The notes under the pieces are model-generated. The model was not told the origin of the DNA, ran no database searches, and worked only from the letters and a program-made list of their open reading frames with translations. Shown here piece after piece: positions 17,634 through 25,207 of a stretch of 32,692 bases of DNA. The DNA is taken from NCBI RefSeq assembly GCF_009865405.1, contig NZ_WWJY01000937.1, positions 1 through 32,692 of the forward strand, read 5' to 3'. The position numbers were made by a program, and so were the translations under genes. Origin of the DNA: Streptomyces sp. SID3212 (GTDB lineage Bacteria; Actinomycetota; Actinomycetes; Streptomycetales; Streptomycetaceae). Position 1 is the first letter of the stretch; the number at the start of each line of letters is the position of its first letter.

Positions 17634-18482
17634 TCAGGCCGCCGCCCCCGTGTGAGAGAAGGCCGGTGCGGTGAGGGAGGTCATGCGGGCGGCGATGCGG
17701 GCCGCGTCGGCGCGGGGCAGGCTGTCCGCGATCAGGCCGTCGGCGAGGAAGAGGACGCGGTCGGCGTAGGCGGCGGCTGCCGGGTCGTGGGTGACCATGA
17801 CCACCGTCGCGCCGAGGGAGTCGACGGCCGTGCGCAGGAGTGACAGGATCTCGGCCGCCGTGGCGGTGTCGAGGGCGCCGGTCGGCTCGTCGGCGAAGAC
17901 GACGTCCGGCTGGTTGACGAGGGCGCGCGCGATGGCGACGCGCTGCTGCTGGCCGCCGGAGAGTTCGGCGGGGCGGCGCCTGGTCTTGTCGGCGAGGCCG
18001 AGCCGGCCGAGGATCTCGGCGGTACGGCGCCGGTCGGGGCGGTGTCCCGCGAGGCGCGTGGGCAGCTCGATGTTCTGGCCGACGGTCAGCGCGGGCAGCA
18101 GGTTGAACGCCTGGAAGACGAAGCCCAGGCGGGTACGGCGCAGTTCGGTGAGCCGGGTCTCGTTCATGCCGGTGATCTTCGTGCCGCCGAGCCGTACGGA
18201 GCCGGTCGTGGGGTGGTCGAGACCGGCCGCGCACTGGAGGAACGTGGACTTGCCGGAGCCCGAGGGGCCCATGACGGCGGTGAAGCTGCCGCGCGGGAGG
18301 GCGAGGTCGATGCCCCGCAGGGCGTGGACGGCGGCGGGGCCGCGTCCGTACTGACGGCGTACGTCGCGGAGTTCGACGGCGATGCCGCGCGTCCCGCCGC
18401 CGGGGTGGGCGCCGCCCGGGTAGGTGCCCGCGCCGAGGCCGCCCTCGTCGTCGTGCCGGGTGCGTGTGCGTCGTAATCCCAT
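17634..18482 (-). CDS. ABC transporter ATP-binding protein (MacB/LolD/FtsE type), no adjacent permease
   Basis: A 282-residue ATPase with Walker A GPSGSGKS at 72-79, Q-loop FVFQAFNLLP near 120, the signature LSGGQQQR near 172, Walker B VVFADEP near 195, and the switch His in MVTHD. GLDHPTTGSVRLGG and TGALDTATA are typical of the MacB/LolD subfamily, which works with FtsX-like permeases in export or mechanotransmission. An Arg/Gly-rich extension of about 34 residues precedes the domain. ATG 18482 is preceded by GGAGAAGG. No FtsX permease follows: the next gene is the HD hydrolase, 40 nt downstream. The partner must be encoded elsewhere or has been lost. Confidence 0.9.
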   Translation of the reverse strand: MGLRRTRTRHDDEGGLGAGTYPGGAHPGGGTRGIAVELRDVRRQYGRGPAAVHALRGIDLALPRGSFTAVMGPSGSGKSTFLQCAAGLDHPTTGSVRLGGTKITGMNETRLTELRRTRLGFVFQAFNLLPALTVGQNIELPTRLAGHRPDRRRTAEILGRLGLADKTRRRPAELSGGQQQRVAIARALVNQPDVVFADEPTGALDTATAAEILSLLRTAVDSLGATVVMVTHDPAAAAYADRVLFLADGLIADSLPRADAARIAARMTSLTAPAFSHTGAAA

Positions 18483-18631
18483 GGTGTCCGCCTTCTCCCG
18501 TCCGTACCGCCGACCGCCGGTCACTGCCCTCCTGACGCTAGTGACCGGGGGTGGGGGCGGCCATGGCGGTGCCCGGCGGACCGGGGGTGGGGGTAGCCCT
18601 ACCGGGACGCCGCCGGGGTGGAGAAAGTTGC

Positions 18632-18707
18632 TTGTTAAACTCTTTGGTAAAGTAATTACTGACGCTTCCTTGACCTTCTCTTGACCCAAGCCGACGGAGG
18701 AAAGCCC
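18632..18707. promoter_or_regulatory. AT-rich divergent promoter region with palindrome and strong ribosome binding site
   Basis: Between the ABC ATPase and the antiporter a local AT-rich island holds TTGTTA (18632-18637) and the perfect 10-bp palindrome AGTAATTACT (18651-18660). These are plausible promoter/operator parts. A full Shine-Dalgarno GGAGG is at 18696-18700. Exact promoter hexamers are not certain. Confidence 0.45.
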
Positions 18708-19937
18708 ATCGGACACGCGGAGACCCTCATCGCCATGGGCGGCGCATTTCTCGCCGCCGCCCTGCTCGCCCGCCTCGGCAGCCGCATCGAGCTGCCGACG
18801 ATCCCCCTGTTCATCCTGGCCGGGATCCTCCTCGGCCCGCACACCCCCGGCATCGTGCTCGTCTCCGACCCGCACGACCTGGAGATGCTCTCGGCCCTCG
18901 GCCTGGTCCTGCTGCTCTTCTACCTGGGCCTGGAGTTCCATCTGGACGACCTCAGGGCGGGCGGCCGGAAGATGGCCCTTGCCGGGGGCGCGTACCTGGC
19001 GCTGAACGTCGGCGCGGGGCTGGGCTTCGGCTTCGCGCTGGGCTGGGGGACGTCCGAGGCGCTCGTGCTCGCCGGGGTGCTCGGCATCTCGTCGTCCGCG
19101 ATCGTCACCAAGGTCCTGGTCGACCTGGGCCGGATCGGCAACCCGGAGACGAAGCCGATCCTGGGCATCATCGTGGTCGAGGACATCTTCCTGGCGCTCT
19201 ATCTGGCGGCGCTCCAGCCGATCCTGTCCGGCGCGGACAGCGTGCGGGCCGCGCTGCTGGACGGCGGGAAGGCCTTCGGGTTCCTGCTGCTGCTCGCGCT
19301 GGCGGCGCGGTTCGGGACGAAGGTGGTGGGGCGGCTCATCGACACGAAGGACGACGAGCTGCTCGTCATCTCCTTCCTGGGCGCGGCCGTGTTCGTGGCG
19401 GGGGTCTCGGAGTGGTTCGGGGTCGCGGACGCCATCGGCGCGTTCATGGTGGGTCTGATGCTGGGCAGTACGTCGTCGGGCGAGCGGATCCGGAAGCTGG
19501 TCCACCCGCTGCGGGACGCGTTCGGGGCGATCTTCTTCTTCGCGTTCGGCCTGTCGATCGACCCGGGCGATCTGCCGACGGTGCTGTGGCCGGTGCTGGC
19601 GGCGGTGGCGGTGACGCTGGTGATGAACGTGATCGCGGGGCTGGTGGCGGCCCGGATCAACGGCTTCGGCGCGGGGCCGGCGGCGAACATCTCCACGACG
19701 CTGCTGGCGCGCGGCGAATTCGCCCTGATCCTGGCGACGATGGCGGCGGGGGCCGCGCTGGACGAGCGGCTGGCGCCGTTCATCGCGGGCTATGTGCTGG
19801 TCCTGGCGGTCCTCGGGCCGCTGGCCGCGGGCCGGTCGCACTGGCTGGCGCGGCTGCTGCCGGGCGGGCGGGCGCCCGGGGCGGCGGGCGGGAGCGGCGG
19901 ATCGGTGACGGTGCGGGAGAAGGAGCCGGTGGGCTGA
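18708..19937 (+). CDS. Cation/proton antiporter, CPA2 family (KefB-like, no RCK domain)
   Basis: Membrane antiporter exchanging Na+ or K+ for protons. About 12 helices are seen, with family segments LPTIPLFILAGILLGPHTPG (N-terminal), GISSSAIVTKVLVDLG, GVADAIGAFMVGLMLG and TLLARGEFALILATMAAG. The C-terminus is a short 30-residue tail, so the TrkA-N/RCK regulatory domain of KefB is absent. The start is odd: GGAGG lies exactly 7 nt before an ATC codon (18708), giving 409 residues. The only canonical upstream codon is TTG 18681, which lies before that ribosome binding site and has none of its own. The next in-frame ATG at 18735 would cut into the first helix. I place the start at the ATC and flag it. 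Confidence 0.85.
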   Translation: MGHAETLIAMGGAFLAAALLARLGSRIELPTIPLFILAGILLGPHTPGIVLVSDPHDLEMLSALGLVLLLFYLGLEFHLDDLRAGGRKMALAGGAYLALNVGAGLGFGFALGWGTSEALVLAGVLGISSSAIVTKVLVDLGRIGNPETKPILGIIVVEDIFLALYLAALQPILSGADSVRAALLDGGKAFGFLLLLALAARFGTKVVGRLIDTKDDELLVISFLGAAVFVAGVSEWFGVADAIGAFMVGLMLGSTSSGERIRKLVHPLRDAFGAIFFFAFGLSIDPGDLPTVLWPVLAAVAVTLVMNVIAGLVAARINGFGAGPAANISTTLLARGEFALILATMAAGAALDERLAPFIAGYVLVLAVLGPLAAGRSHWLARLLPGGRAPGAAGGSGGSVTVREKEPVG

Positions 19938-19993
19938 GGCGGGGCCCCCTGGTGGCCGGGGGTGCGGGCGGTGCGGTACGACTGGTCCGCAGC

Positions 19994-20022
19994 GATCACG
20001 CCACGGTGATCGGGGGGATCAC
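19994..20022 (+). promoter_or_regulatory. Three alternating GATCAC half-sites in the SDR leader
   Basis: GATCAC (19994-19999), GTGATC (20006-20011) and GATCAC (20017-20022) alternate in orientation at 11-12-nt intervals. The ribosome binding site AGGAGG follows directly at 20023-20028. The middle element can pair with either neighbour, so the leader could form mutually exclusive hairpins, or it could be a DNA operator. Confidence 0.55.
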
Positions 20023-20033
20023 AGGAGGCACGC

Positions 20034-20774
20034 GTGTCACGTCCGGTCACCATCGTCACCGGGGGCAGTCGGGGCATCGGCGCGGCGACGTGCGTCCGGC
20101 TGGCGGCCGACGGGCACGATCTGGCCCTCGGGTACGTCAGTGACGGCGCCGCCGCCGAGTCGACGGCGCTCGCCGTGCGGGCGGCGGGGGCGCGGTGTGT
20201 CACCGTACGCGCGGACACCGCCGACGAGGCGGACGTGGAGCGGCTTTTCGACGTCACCGCGGCCACGCTCGGGCCGGTGAACAACCTGGTCAACAACGCC
20301 GGGGTGACGGGCCCGCTGGGCCGCCTCGCCGACTCGCGCACCGCCGACCTGCGGCGGGTGCTGGAGGTGAACCTCCTGGGCTACCTGCTGTGTTGCCGCA
20401 GGGCGGCCCGGGACATGGGGGCGCTCGGCTCGGGCGCGATCGTCAACGTCTCGTCCACCGCGGCCGGGCTGGGCAGCCCCGGGGAGTACGTCCACTACGC
20501 GGCGACGAAGGCGGCCACGGACTCCCTGACGGTCGGCCTGGCGAAGGAACTGGGCCCCGAGGGGATCCGCGTCAACGCGGTCGCGCCCGGCATCATCAAC
20601 ACCGGGATGCACGCGACGATGGGCGACCCCGACCGCCCCGCCAAGGCGGCCCCCACGATCCCCCTGGGCCGCCCGGGCGAACCCCACGAAATCGCCGCCG
20701 CCATCACCTGGCTCCTCTCCCCCGACGCCTCGTACACGACGGGGACGGTGCTACGGGTGTCGGGCGGGCGGTAG
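20034..20774 (+). CDS. SDR-family oxidoreductase (FabG/glucose dehydrogenase-like)
   Basis: Classical short-chain dehydrogenase/reductase of 246 residues, cytosolic, NAD(P)-dependent. Visible: nucleotide-binding TGGSRGIG at 9-16, structural NNAG at 87-90, Ser140/141 in VNVSS, and the catalytic Tyr155 and Lys159 in YAATK. PG near 185 and the C-terminal SYTTGTVLRVSGGR complete the fold. GTG start with AGGAGG 5 nt upstream. The substrate cannot be read from sequence. It stands alone after the antiporter (96-nt gap) with a distinctive repeated-half-site leader. Confidence 0.92.
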   Translation: MSRPVTIVTGGSRGIGAATCVRLAADGHDLALGYVSDGAAAESTALAVRAAGARCVTVRADTADEADVERLFDVTAATLGPVNNLVNNAGVTGPLGRLADSRTADLRRVLEVNLLGYLLCCRRAARDMGALGSGAIVNVSSTAAGLGSPGEYVHYAATKAATDSLTVGLAKELGPEGIRVNAVAPGIINTGMHATMGDPDRPAKAAPTIPLGRPGEPHEIAAAITWLLSPDASYTTGTVLRVSGGR

Positions 20775-20911
20775 GAGAGCCATGGGCGAGGAACAACCGT
20801 ACCGGCGGCATCGGTTACGCCGTCGGCGCCGCCCACCGGGGGCAGGGGCGTACGTACACGCTGGTCACCCGGGTGCGTGATGGCCCCGCCCGTGTCGTCC
20901 GACCTCCTGGG

Positions 20912-21118
20912 TCACCGGCGGGTGCGGTCCCGGACGCGCCAGGCCTGGTAGAGGAGGTACGCGCCCACCAGGACCACCAGGGCGCCCAGGAAGGCGTACT
21001 GGCTCTTGCCCGACATGCCCGAGCCGCTCACCGCGCCCGTGCCCTGGGCTATCCAGAGGGCTCCCAGCACGCACAGAATGACCCCACCGACTCCGCGAAC
21101 CACCATGTTCTGTTCCAT
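20912..21118 (-). CDS. Small two-helix membrane protein, unknown function
   Basis: 68 residues: a helix at about 8-26 (VGGVILCVLGALWIAQGTGA), a Gly/Ser loop containing SGMSGKSQYA, a second helix at about 43-59 (FLGALVVLVGAYLLYQAW) and a basic C-terminus (RVRDRTRR). The LGALWIAQGTGA...GMSG....GAL pattern is one I recognise from many uncharacterised actinobacterial proteins. ATG 21118 is used; the ATG four codons later is equally possible because neither has a clear ribosome binding site. It is convergent with the SDR gene and divides two unrelated genes, so context gives no function. Confidence 0.75.
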   Translation of the reverse strand: MEQNMVVRGVGGVILCVLGALWIAQGTGAVSGSGMSGKSQYAFLGALVVLVGAYLLYQAWRVRDRTRR

Positions 21119-21214
21119 TCCGAGTTGCCCGGTCCGCGCGGGTGCGCGTGACCGCCCCAGCTTCGCCCCTCGGAGCCGCCGCGGAGGCCGGGAAAGTCTT
21201 ACGGAAGGGGAACG

Positions 21215-22360
21215 TCATGCCTCGCGGCAGATCAGCAGCAGCGCCCGGTCGTCGTTGACGTCCTTCGCCACCGCCTCGATCAGATGCCACGCCGCCCCCT
21301 CGAACCCGCCCGCCACATAGCGGTCGGCCTCGCCGGTCAGGCGGTCGATCCCCTCCGCGAGATCGCGGCCCGGGGCCTCCACCAGACCGTCGGTGAACAA
21401 CATCAGGACGTCACCCGGCCGCAACGAGCCCTTCACCGGGTCGAACTGCGCCGCGTCGTAGACACCGAGCAGCGGACCCTCCCCGGACATCTCGTCCCAG
21501 CGACCGCTGCCCGCGTGCAGCTGGAGGGCCGGCAGGTGACCCGCGGAGAGCAGTTCGTAGTCGCCGGAGTCCAGATCGAGGACCAGGTGGATGGAGGTCG
21601 CGAAGCCCTCGTCCCAGTCCTGGCGGAGCAGATAGCCGTTGGCCGCCGGGAGGAAGCCGTGCGGAGGGAGCGAGCCGAGCAGGCCGCCGAAGGCCCCGGA
21701 CAGCAGCAGCGCCCGCGAGCCCGCGTCCATCCCCTTGCCGGACACGTCCGTGAGGACCACTTCCAGCGTGCGCCCGCCGTGCGTACGGGCCGCGACGACG
21801 AAGTCCCCCGAGAAGGACTGCCCGCCCGCCGGGCGCAGCGCCATCTCGTGGTGCCAGCCCTTCGGCAGCTGCGGCAGCGCGCTCTGCACGCGGATGCGTT
21901 CGCGCAGGTCGAAGAGCATCGTCCCGCCGCGCCGCCACGGCACCCCGACCCGCGCCCTGAACTGGGCGATCAGCAGGCCGAAGAGCCCGCAAGCCGCGAC
22001 GACCAGCACCACGCCGGGGGTGACCCGGCCGGTGCCTTCCGTGTACGGGCCGAGGACGACCGACTCGACGATCAGCGCGGTGGCCGCGGCGGCGTACAGA
22101 CCGAGCAGGCTGGCGGGCCGCAGCAGCAGACCGCCGGCCACGATGGGCAGGACGAGGGTGGAGGGCGCGCACCAGACCGGGACCGCGACGGTGACGGCGG
22201 CGATGACCGGAACGGTGAGCAACAGCCCCGCGAGGGCGATCCAGTCGGACCCGTCGCCGCGGAAATAGTCGACCCCTGATTTGCGCAGGGCGATACGGCC
22301 CCGGTGCAGCGTTCTGCGCATCCGGGCCGTGAAGGAGTCCGTTCTCGCGTTACCGGCCAT
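21215..22360 (-). CDS. Membrane PP2C/SpoIIE-type serine phosphatase
   Basis: Predicted Mn-dependent protein serine/threonine phosphatase, 381 residues. The N-terminal third has about four membrane helices (residues 40-135: WIALAGLLLTVPVIAAVTVA, LVLPIVAGGLLL, AAAATALIVESVVLG, VVLVVAACGLFGLLIAQF) after a basic amphipathic start. The SpoIIE/RsbU domain follows, with FSGDF near 183, DVSGKGMDAG near 204, SAGHLPAL near 275, LFTDGLVEA near 330 and NDDRALLLI at the end, supplying the metal-binding acidic residues. No PAS, GAF or HAMP sensor domain is present. Such proteins act on anti-anti-sigma factors in Streptomyces (family knowledge); no partner is nearby. Confidence 0.93.
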   Translation of the reverse strand: MAGNARTDSFTARMRRTLHRGRIALRKSGVDYFRGDGSDWIALAGLLLTVPVIAAVTVAVPVWCAPSTLVLPIVAGGLLLRPASLLGLYAAAATALIVESVVLGPYTEGTGRVTPGVVLVVAACGLFGLLIAQFRARVGVPWRRGGTMLFDLRERIRVQSALPQLPKGWHHEMALRPAGGQSFSGDFVVAARTHGGRTLEVVLTDVSGKGMDAGSRALLLSGAFGGLLGSLPPHGFLPAANGYLLRQDWDEGFATSIHLVLDLDSGDYELLSAGHLPALQLHAGSGRWDEMSGEGPLLGVYDAAQFDPVKGSLRPGDVLMLFTDGLVEAPGRDLAEGIDRLTGEADRYVAGGFEGAAWHLIEAVAKDVNDDRALLLICREA

Positions 22361-22425
22361 TGTTGTGGACCCTATCCATCCGCCTGCCCCACGTGCAGGG
22401 GGACCCCTGTGACATTGTGTTCGAA

Positions 22426-22440
22426 ATCGGGTCGCCCGAT
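22426..22440. promoter_or_regulatory. Palindrome ATCGGG-TCG-CCCGAT in the divergent intergenic region
   Basis: Perfect 6-3-6 inverted repeat between the divergent phosphatase and acetyltransferase genes, 27 nt before the ATG of the latter. It is placed where a repressor would cover the promoter; the regulator is unknown. Confidence 0.45.
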
Positions 22441-22466
22441 CGTCGTACCCCTGCTACTCATGGCAT

Positions 22467-23708
22467 ATGACGACTGATCTGCGCGAGCTGGTGCCGGCCG
22501 ACTGGGACCGCTGGTTCAAGGTGTTCGAACACGTCTTCGGCGGTGTCACCAAGACGTCCCAGGAACGTGTCCTGTGGAGAGATCTCAGCGAGTTCGAGCG
22601 CTTCGTCGGCGCCTGGGACGAGGACGAGTGCGTCGCGACGGCGGGGGCGTTCCGCTTCGGTCTCACGGTGCCGGGCGGCGCGCGCGTGGACGCGGCGGGG
22701 GTCACGATGGTGAGCGTGGCGCCGACGCACCGGCGGCGCGGGCTGCTCTCGGCGATGATGCGGCGCCAGCTGGACGACGTACGGGCGTGGGGCGAGCCGC
22801 TCGCGGTGCTGACGGCGTCGGAGCCGCCGATCTACGGCCGGTTCGGGTACGCGGCGGCGACGCAGGAGCTGTCCGCGGAGATCGACACGGCACGGGTACG
22901 GATCGAGCCTGCCGCCGCCGGGGACGCGAGCCGGATCCGGCTGCGGCAGGTCAGGCCGAACGACCCCGCCGTACAGGCCGCGTGCGAGAAGATCTACGCC
23001 GCGCAGGTCCCGGTACGGCCCGGCATGATCGCCCGCGCTCCCGGCTGGGAGCGGCTGCCCTTCGTCAACGGCGAGCGCGAGCAGGACGGGATGTCGCCGC
23101 TCCAGTGTGTGCTGGTGGAGCGGGACGGCGAGGTGGCGGGCTTCACCCTCTACCGCGTGAAGCCGGAGTGGGACCGCTCGGGTCCGAAGGGCACGGTCGA
23201 GCTGCGTGAGCTGTACGCGCGGGACGCGGAGGCGTACGGCGCACTCTGGCGTTTCCTCTTCGGCATCGACCTGACCTCCACGATCCGGGCGCGCAACCGG
23301 CCCCTGGACGACCCGTTCCAGCACCTGGTCTCGGACGTGCGGCGCTGCGGGCTCCAGCTCAGGGACGCGCTGTACGTACGGCTGGTGGAGGTGGGCGCGG
23401 CGCTGGAGGCACGGACGTACCGGACGCCCGTGGACGTGGTGGTGGAGGTCGAGGACACCTTCTGCCCCTGGAACGAGGGGCGTTGGCGGCTGACCGGCGA
23501 CCCGAAGGGCGCGTCCTGCGTCCGCACGGCGGACCAGGCCGATCTGGCGTTGTCGGTACGGGAGTTGGGCGCGGCCTATCTGGGCGGGGTGTCGCTGGTC
23601 TCGCTGGCGGGCGCGGGCCGGGTGACCGAACTGCGCCCGGGCGCGCTGGCGGAGGCGTCGACGGCCTTCGGCTCGGACGTCGCCCCGTGGCTGCCGCACG
23701 GTTTCTGA
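22467..23708 (+). CDS. Eis-like GNAT family N-acetyltransferase
   Basis: 413-residue acetyltransferase of the Eis type: an N-terminal GNAT domain with acetyl-CoA motif SVAPTHRRRGLLSAMM near 85-105, a central GNAT-like domain, and a C-terminal SCP2-like domain from about 300 (ALYVRLVEVGAALEARTYRT). The chain ends in Phe, as in Eis, where the terminal carboxylate serves as the catalytic base. Mycobacterial Eis acetylates several amines of aminoglycosides; whether this one does is unknown. ATG 22467 has no ribosome binding site and may be read from a very short leader. It converges with nei, only 8 nt between stops. Confidence 0.92.
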   Translation: MTTDLRELVPADWDRWFKVFEHVFGGVTKTSQERVLWRDLSEFERFVGAWDEDECVATAGAFRFGLTVPGGARVDAAGVTMVSVAPTHRRRGLLSAMMRRQLDDVRAWGEPLAVLTASEPPIYGRFGYAAATQELSAEIDTARVRIEPAAAGDASRIRLRQVRPNDPAVQAACEKIYAAQVPVRPGMIARAPGWERLPFVNGEREQDGMSPLQCVLVERDGEVAGFTLYRVKPEWDRSGPKGTVELRELYARDAEAYGALWRFLFGIDLTSTIRARNRPLDDPFQHLVSDVRRCGLQLRDALYVRLVEVGAALEARTYRTPVDVVVEVEDTFCPWNEGRWRLTGDPKGASCVRTADQADLALSVRELGAAYLGGVSLVSLAGAGRVTELRPGALAEASTAFGSDVAPWLPHGF

Positions 23709-23716
23709 CACGCTGG

Positions 23717-24541
23717 TCAAGAAGAGGCCGGGTCGCCGCTCTGGCAGCGCGGGCACCAGAAGAGGTTGCGGGCGGCGAGCGGTGCCGTACGGATCTCCGT
23801 ACCGCAGAGGAGGCAGGGCAGCGCCGCCCTGCGGTAGACGTAGACCTCGCCGCCGTGGTCGTCCACGCGGGGCGGGCGGCCCATGGCCTCGGGGGTGTGC
23901 GCGGGGCGGACGGTGTCGATGCGGTTGTTCCGTACGCCCTCGCGCATCAGCTCCACCAGGTCCGCCCAGACGGCGTCCCACTCGGCGCGGGTGAGGTCCT
24001 TGCCGGGGCGGTACGGGTCGATGCCGTGCCGGAAGAGGACCTCGGCGCGGTAGACGTTGCCGACCCCGGCGATGACCTTCTGGTCCATGAGGAGGGCGGC
24101 GACGGTCGTACGGGACCGGGAGATCCGGGCCCACGCCTTCTCGCCGTCGTCGTCCGGGCGCAGGGGATCCGGCCCCAGCCGGTCGTGTATCGCCCGCTTC
24201 TCGGGCTCGGTGATCAGGGCGCAGGCCGTGGGACCCCGCAGGTCCATGTACGCCGTGGCGGAGGCGAGGCGCAGCCGGACGGTGTCCGTGGGCGGCGGGG
24301 CGGGGGCGTCCCCGAGGGCGACCTTGCCGAACAGGCCGAGGTGGATGTGGACCCAGCCGGTCCGCCCGAAGCCCAGGAAGAGGTGCTTGCCGTGGGCGTC
24401 CACCGTGTCGAGGACCTGGCCGTCGAGCAGGGCCGCGCTGTCGGAGAACTTGCCCTGCGGGCTGCTGACCCGTACCGGCCGGCCGCCGAAGCGGTCGAGG
24501 TGGTCCTCGGCGAGGCGGTGGATCGTATGCCCCTCGGGCAC
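23717..24541 (-). CDS. nei: Fpg/Nei family DNA glycosylase (endonuclease VIII-like)
   Basis: Base-excision repair enzyme removing oxidised bases and cleaving the abasic site. 274 residues, starting MPEGHT: Pro2 is the Schiff-base nucleophile after Met removal and Glu3 the acid. PEGH rather than PELP points to the Nei branch. The helix-two-turn-helix is at about 150-180 (LMDQKVIAGVGNVYRAEVLFRHGIDP region), and a C-terminal zinc finger is formed by CLLC and CPRC. GTG start with GAGGAGA eight nt upstream. A 14-nt direct repeat lies just upstream of that site. Confidence 0.95.
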   Translation of the reverse strand: MPEGHTIHRLAEDHLDRFGGRPVRVSSPQGKFSDSAALLDGQVLDTVDAHGKHLFLGFGRTGWVHIHLGLFGKVALGDAPAPPPTDTVRLRLASATAYMDLRGPTACALITEPEKRAIHDRLGPDPLRPDDDGEKAWARISRSRTTVAALLMDQKVIAGVGNVYRAEVLFRHGIDPYRPGKDLTRAEWDAVWADLVELMREGVRNNRIDTVRPAHTPEAMGRPPRVDDHGGEVYVYRRAALPCLLCGTEIRTAPLAARNLFWCPRCQSGDPASS

Positions 24542-24560
24542 GGTGGTCTCCTCGGAAGTG

Positions 24561-24594
24561 CTGTCGGCATGACGAAAGTACTGCCGGCATGACG
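24561..24594 (-). repeat. 14-nt direct repeat upstream of nei
   Basis: CTGTCGGCATGACG (24561-24574) and CTGCCGGCATGACG (24581-24594) differ by one base and lie exactly 20 bp apart, about two helical turns. The pair sits 20-53 nt upstream of the nei GTG, in promoter territory. Confidence 0.5.
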
Positions 24595-24632
24595 GTGCCG
24601 CCGGGCGGCCGTTCAGGGGTGCCCGGCGGCAC
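24595..24632 (-). terminator. Terminator of rpiB
   Basis: Perfect 12-bp stem GTGCCGCCGGGC / GCCCGGCGGCAC with a 14-nt loop, 27 nt beyond the rpiB stop. No T-tract. It separates rpiB from nei. Confidence 0.75.
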
Positions 24633-24658
24633 AGGGGTCTCGGGGGTCGTTCAGTCGT

Positions 24659-25147
24659 TCAGTCCTGCTGCGGGTGGTGCGGCGGGATCGGCGGCAGGAC
24701 GTGGGTGCTCTCGTACTCCGCGAGCATCTCGATCCGGCGCGCGTGCCGCTCCTCGCCCGAGTACGGCGTGGTCAGGAAGGTCGCGACGAAGGAGGTCGCC
24801 TCCTCCTCCGTGTGCATCCGGCCGCCGACGGAGATGACGTTCGCGTTGTTGTGCTCACGGCCGAGCGCCGCCGTCTGCTCGCTCCAGGCGAGGACGGCCC
24901 GTACACCCTTGACCTTGTTGGCCGCGATCTGCTCGCCGTTGCCGGAGCCGCCGATCACGATGCCGAGGCTGTCCGGGTCGGCGGCCGTGCGCTCCGCGGC
25001 GCGCAGGCAGAACGGCGGGTAGTCGTCCTGGGCGTCGAAGACGTGGGGCCCGCAGTCGACGGGGTCGTGGCCCTGGGCCTTGAGCCACTGGACGAGGTGG
25101 TTCTTGAGTTCAAAGCCGGCATGGTCGGAACCGAGGTACACGCGCAT
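24659..25147 (-). CDS. rpiB: Ribose-5-phosphate isomerase B
   Basis: Interconverts ribose 5-phosphate and ribulose 5-phosphate in the pentose phosphate pathway. 162 residues starting MRVYLGSDHAGFELK. GSDHAG gives the phosphate-binding and acid residues (Asp8, His9). GGSGNGEQIAANK contains Glu72, the base used by actinobacterial (M. tuberculosis-type) RpiB in place of the E. coli cysteine. An in-frame upstream start (MTVTLRHACHTRS) is rejected since the family begins at MRVYLGSDHAG. The C-terminal tail ends in PPHHPQQD. It is 60 nt downstream of bioY on the same strand. Confidence 0.95.
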   Translation of the reverse strand: MRVYLGSDHAGFELKNHLVQWLKAQGHDPVDCGPHVFDAQDDYPPFCLRAAERTAADPDSLGIVIGGSGNGEQIAANKVKGVRAVLAWSEQTAALGREHNNANVISVGGRMHTEEEATSFVATFLTTPYSGEERHARRIEMLAEYESTHVLPPIPPHHPQQD

Positions 25148-25207
25148 GCTCCGAGTGTGGCACGCGTGTCGCAGGGTGACCGTCATCGGGGGCCGGGACG
25201 GTACGTG

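Noticed and set aside
23483..24592. Plus-strand frame of 369 codons across nei
   Set aside because: Antisense to the well-supported nei gene and overlapping the acetyltransferase end; composition is that of a shadow frame.
25148..25186. Upstream start of rpiB adding 13 residues
   Set aside because: The family begins at MRVYLGSDHAG; the added residues look unlike any RpiB N-terminus.
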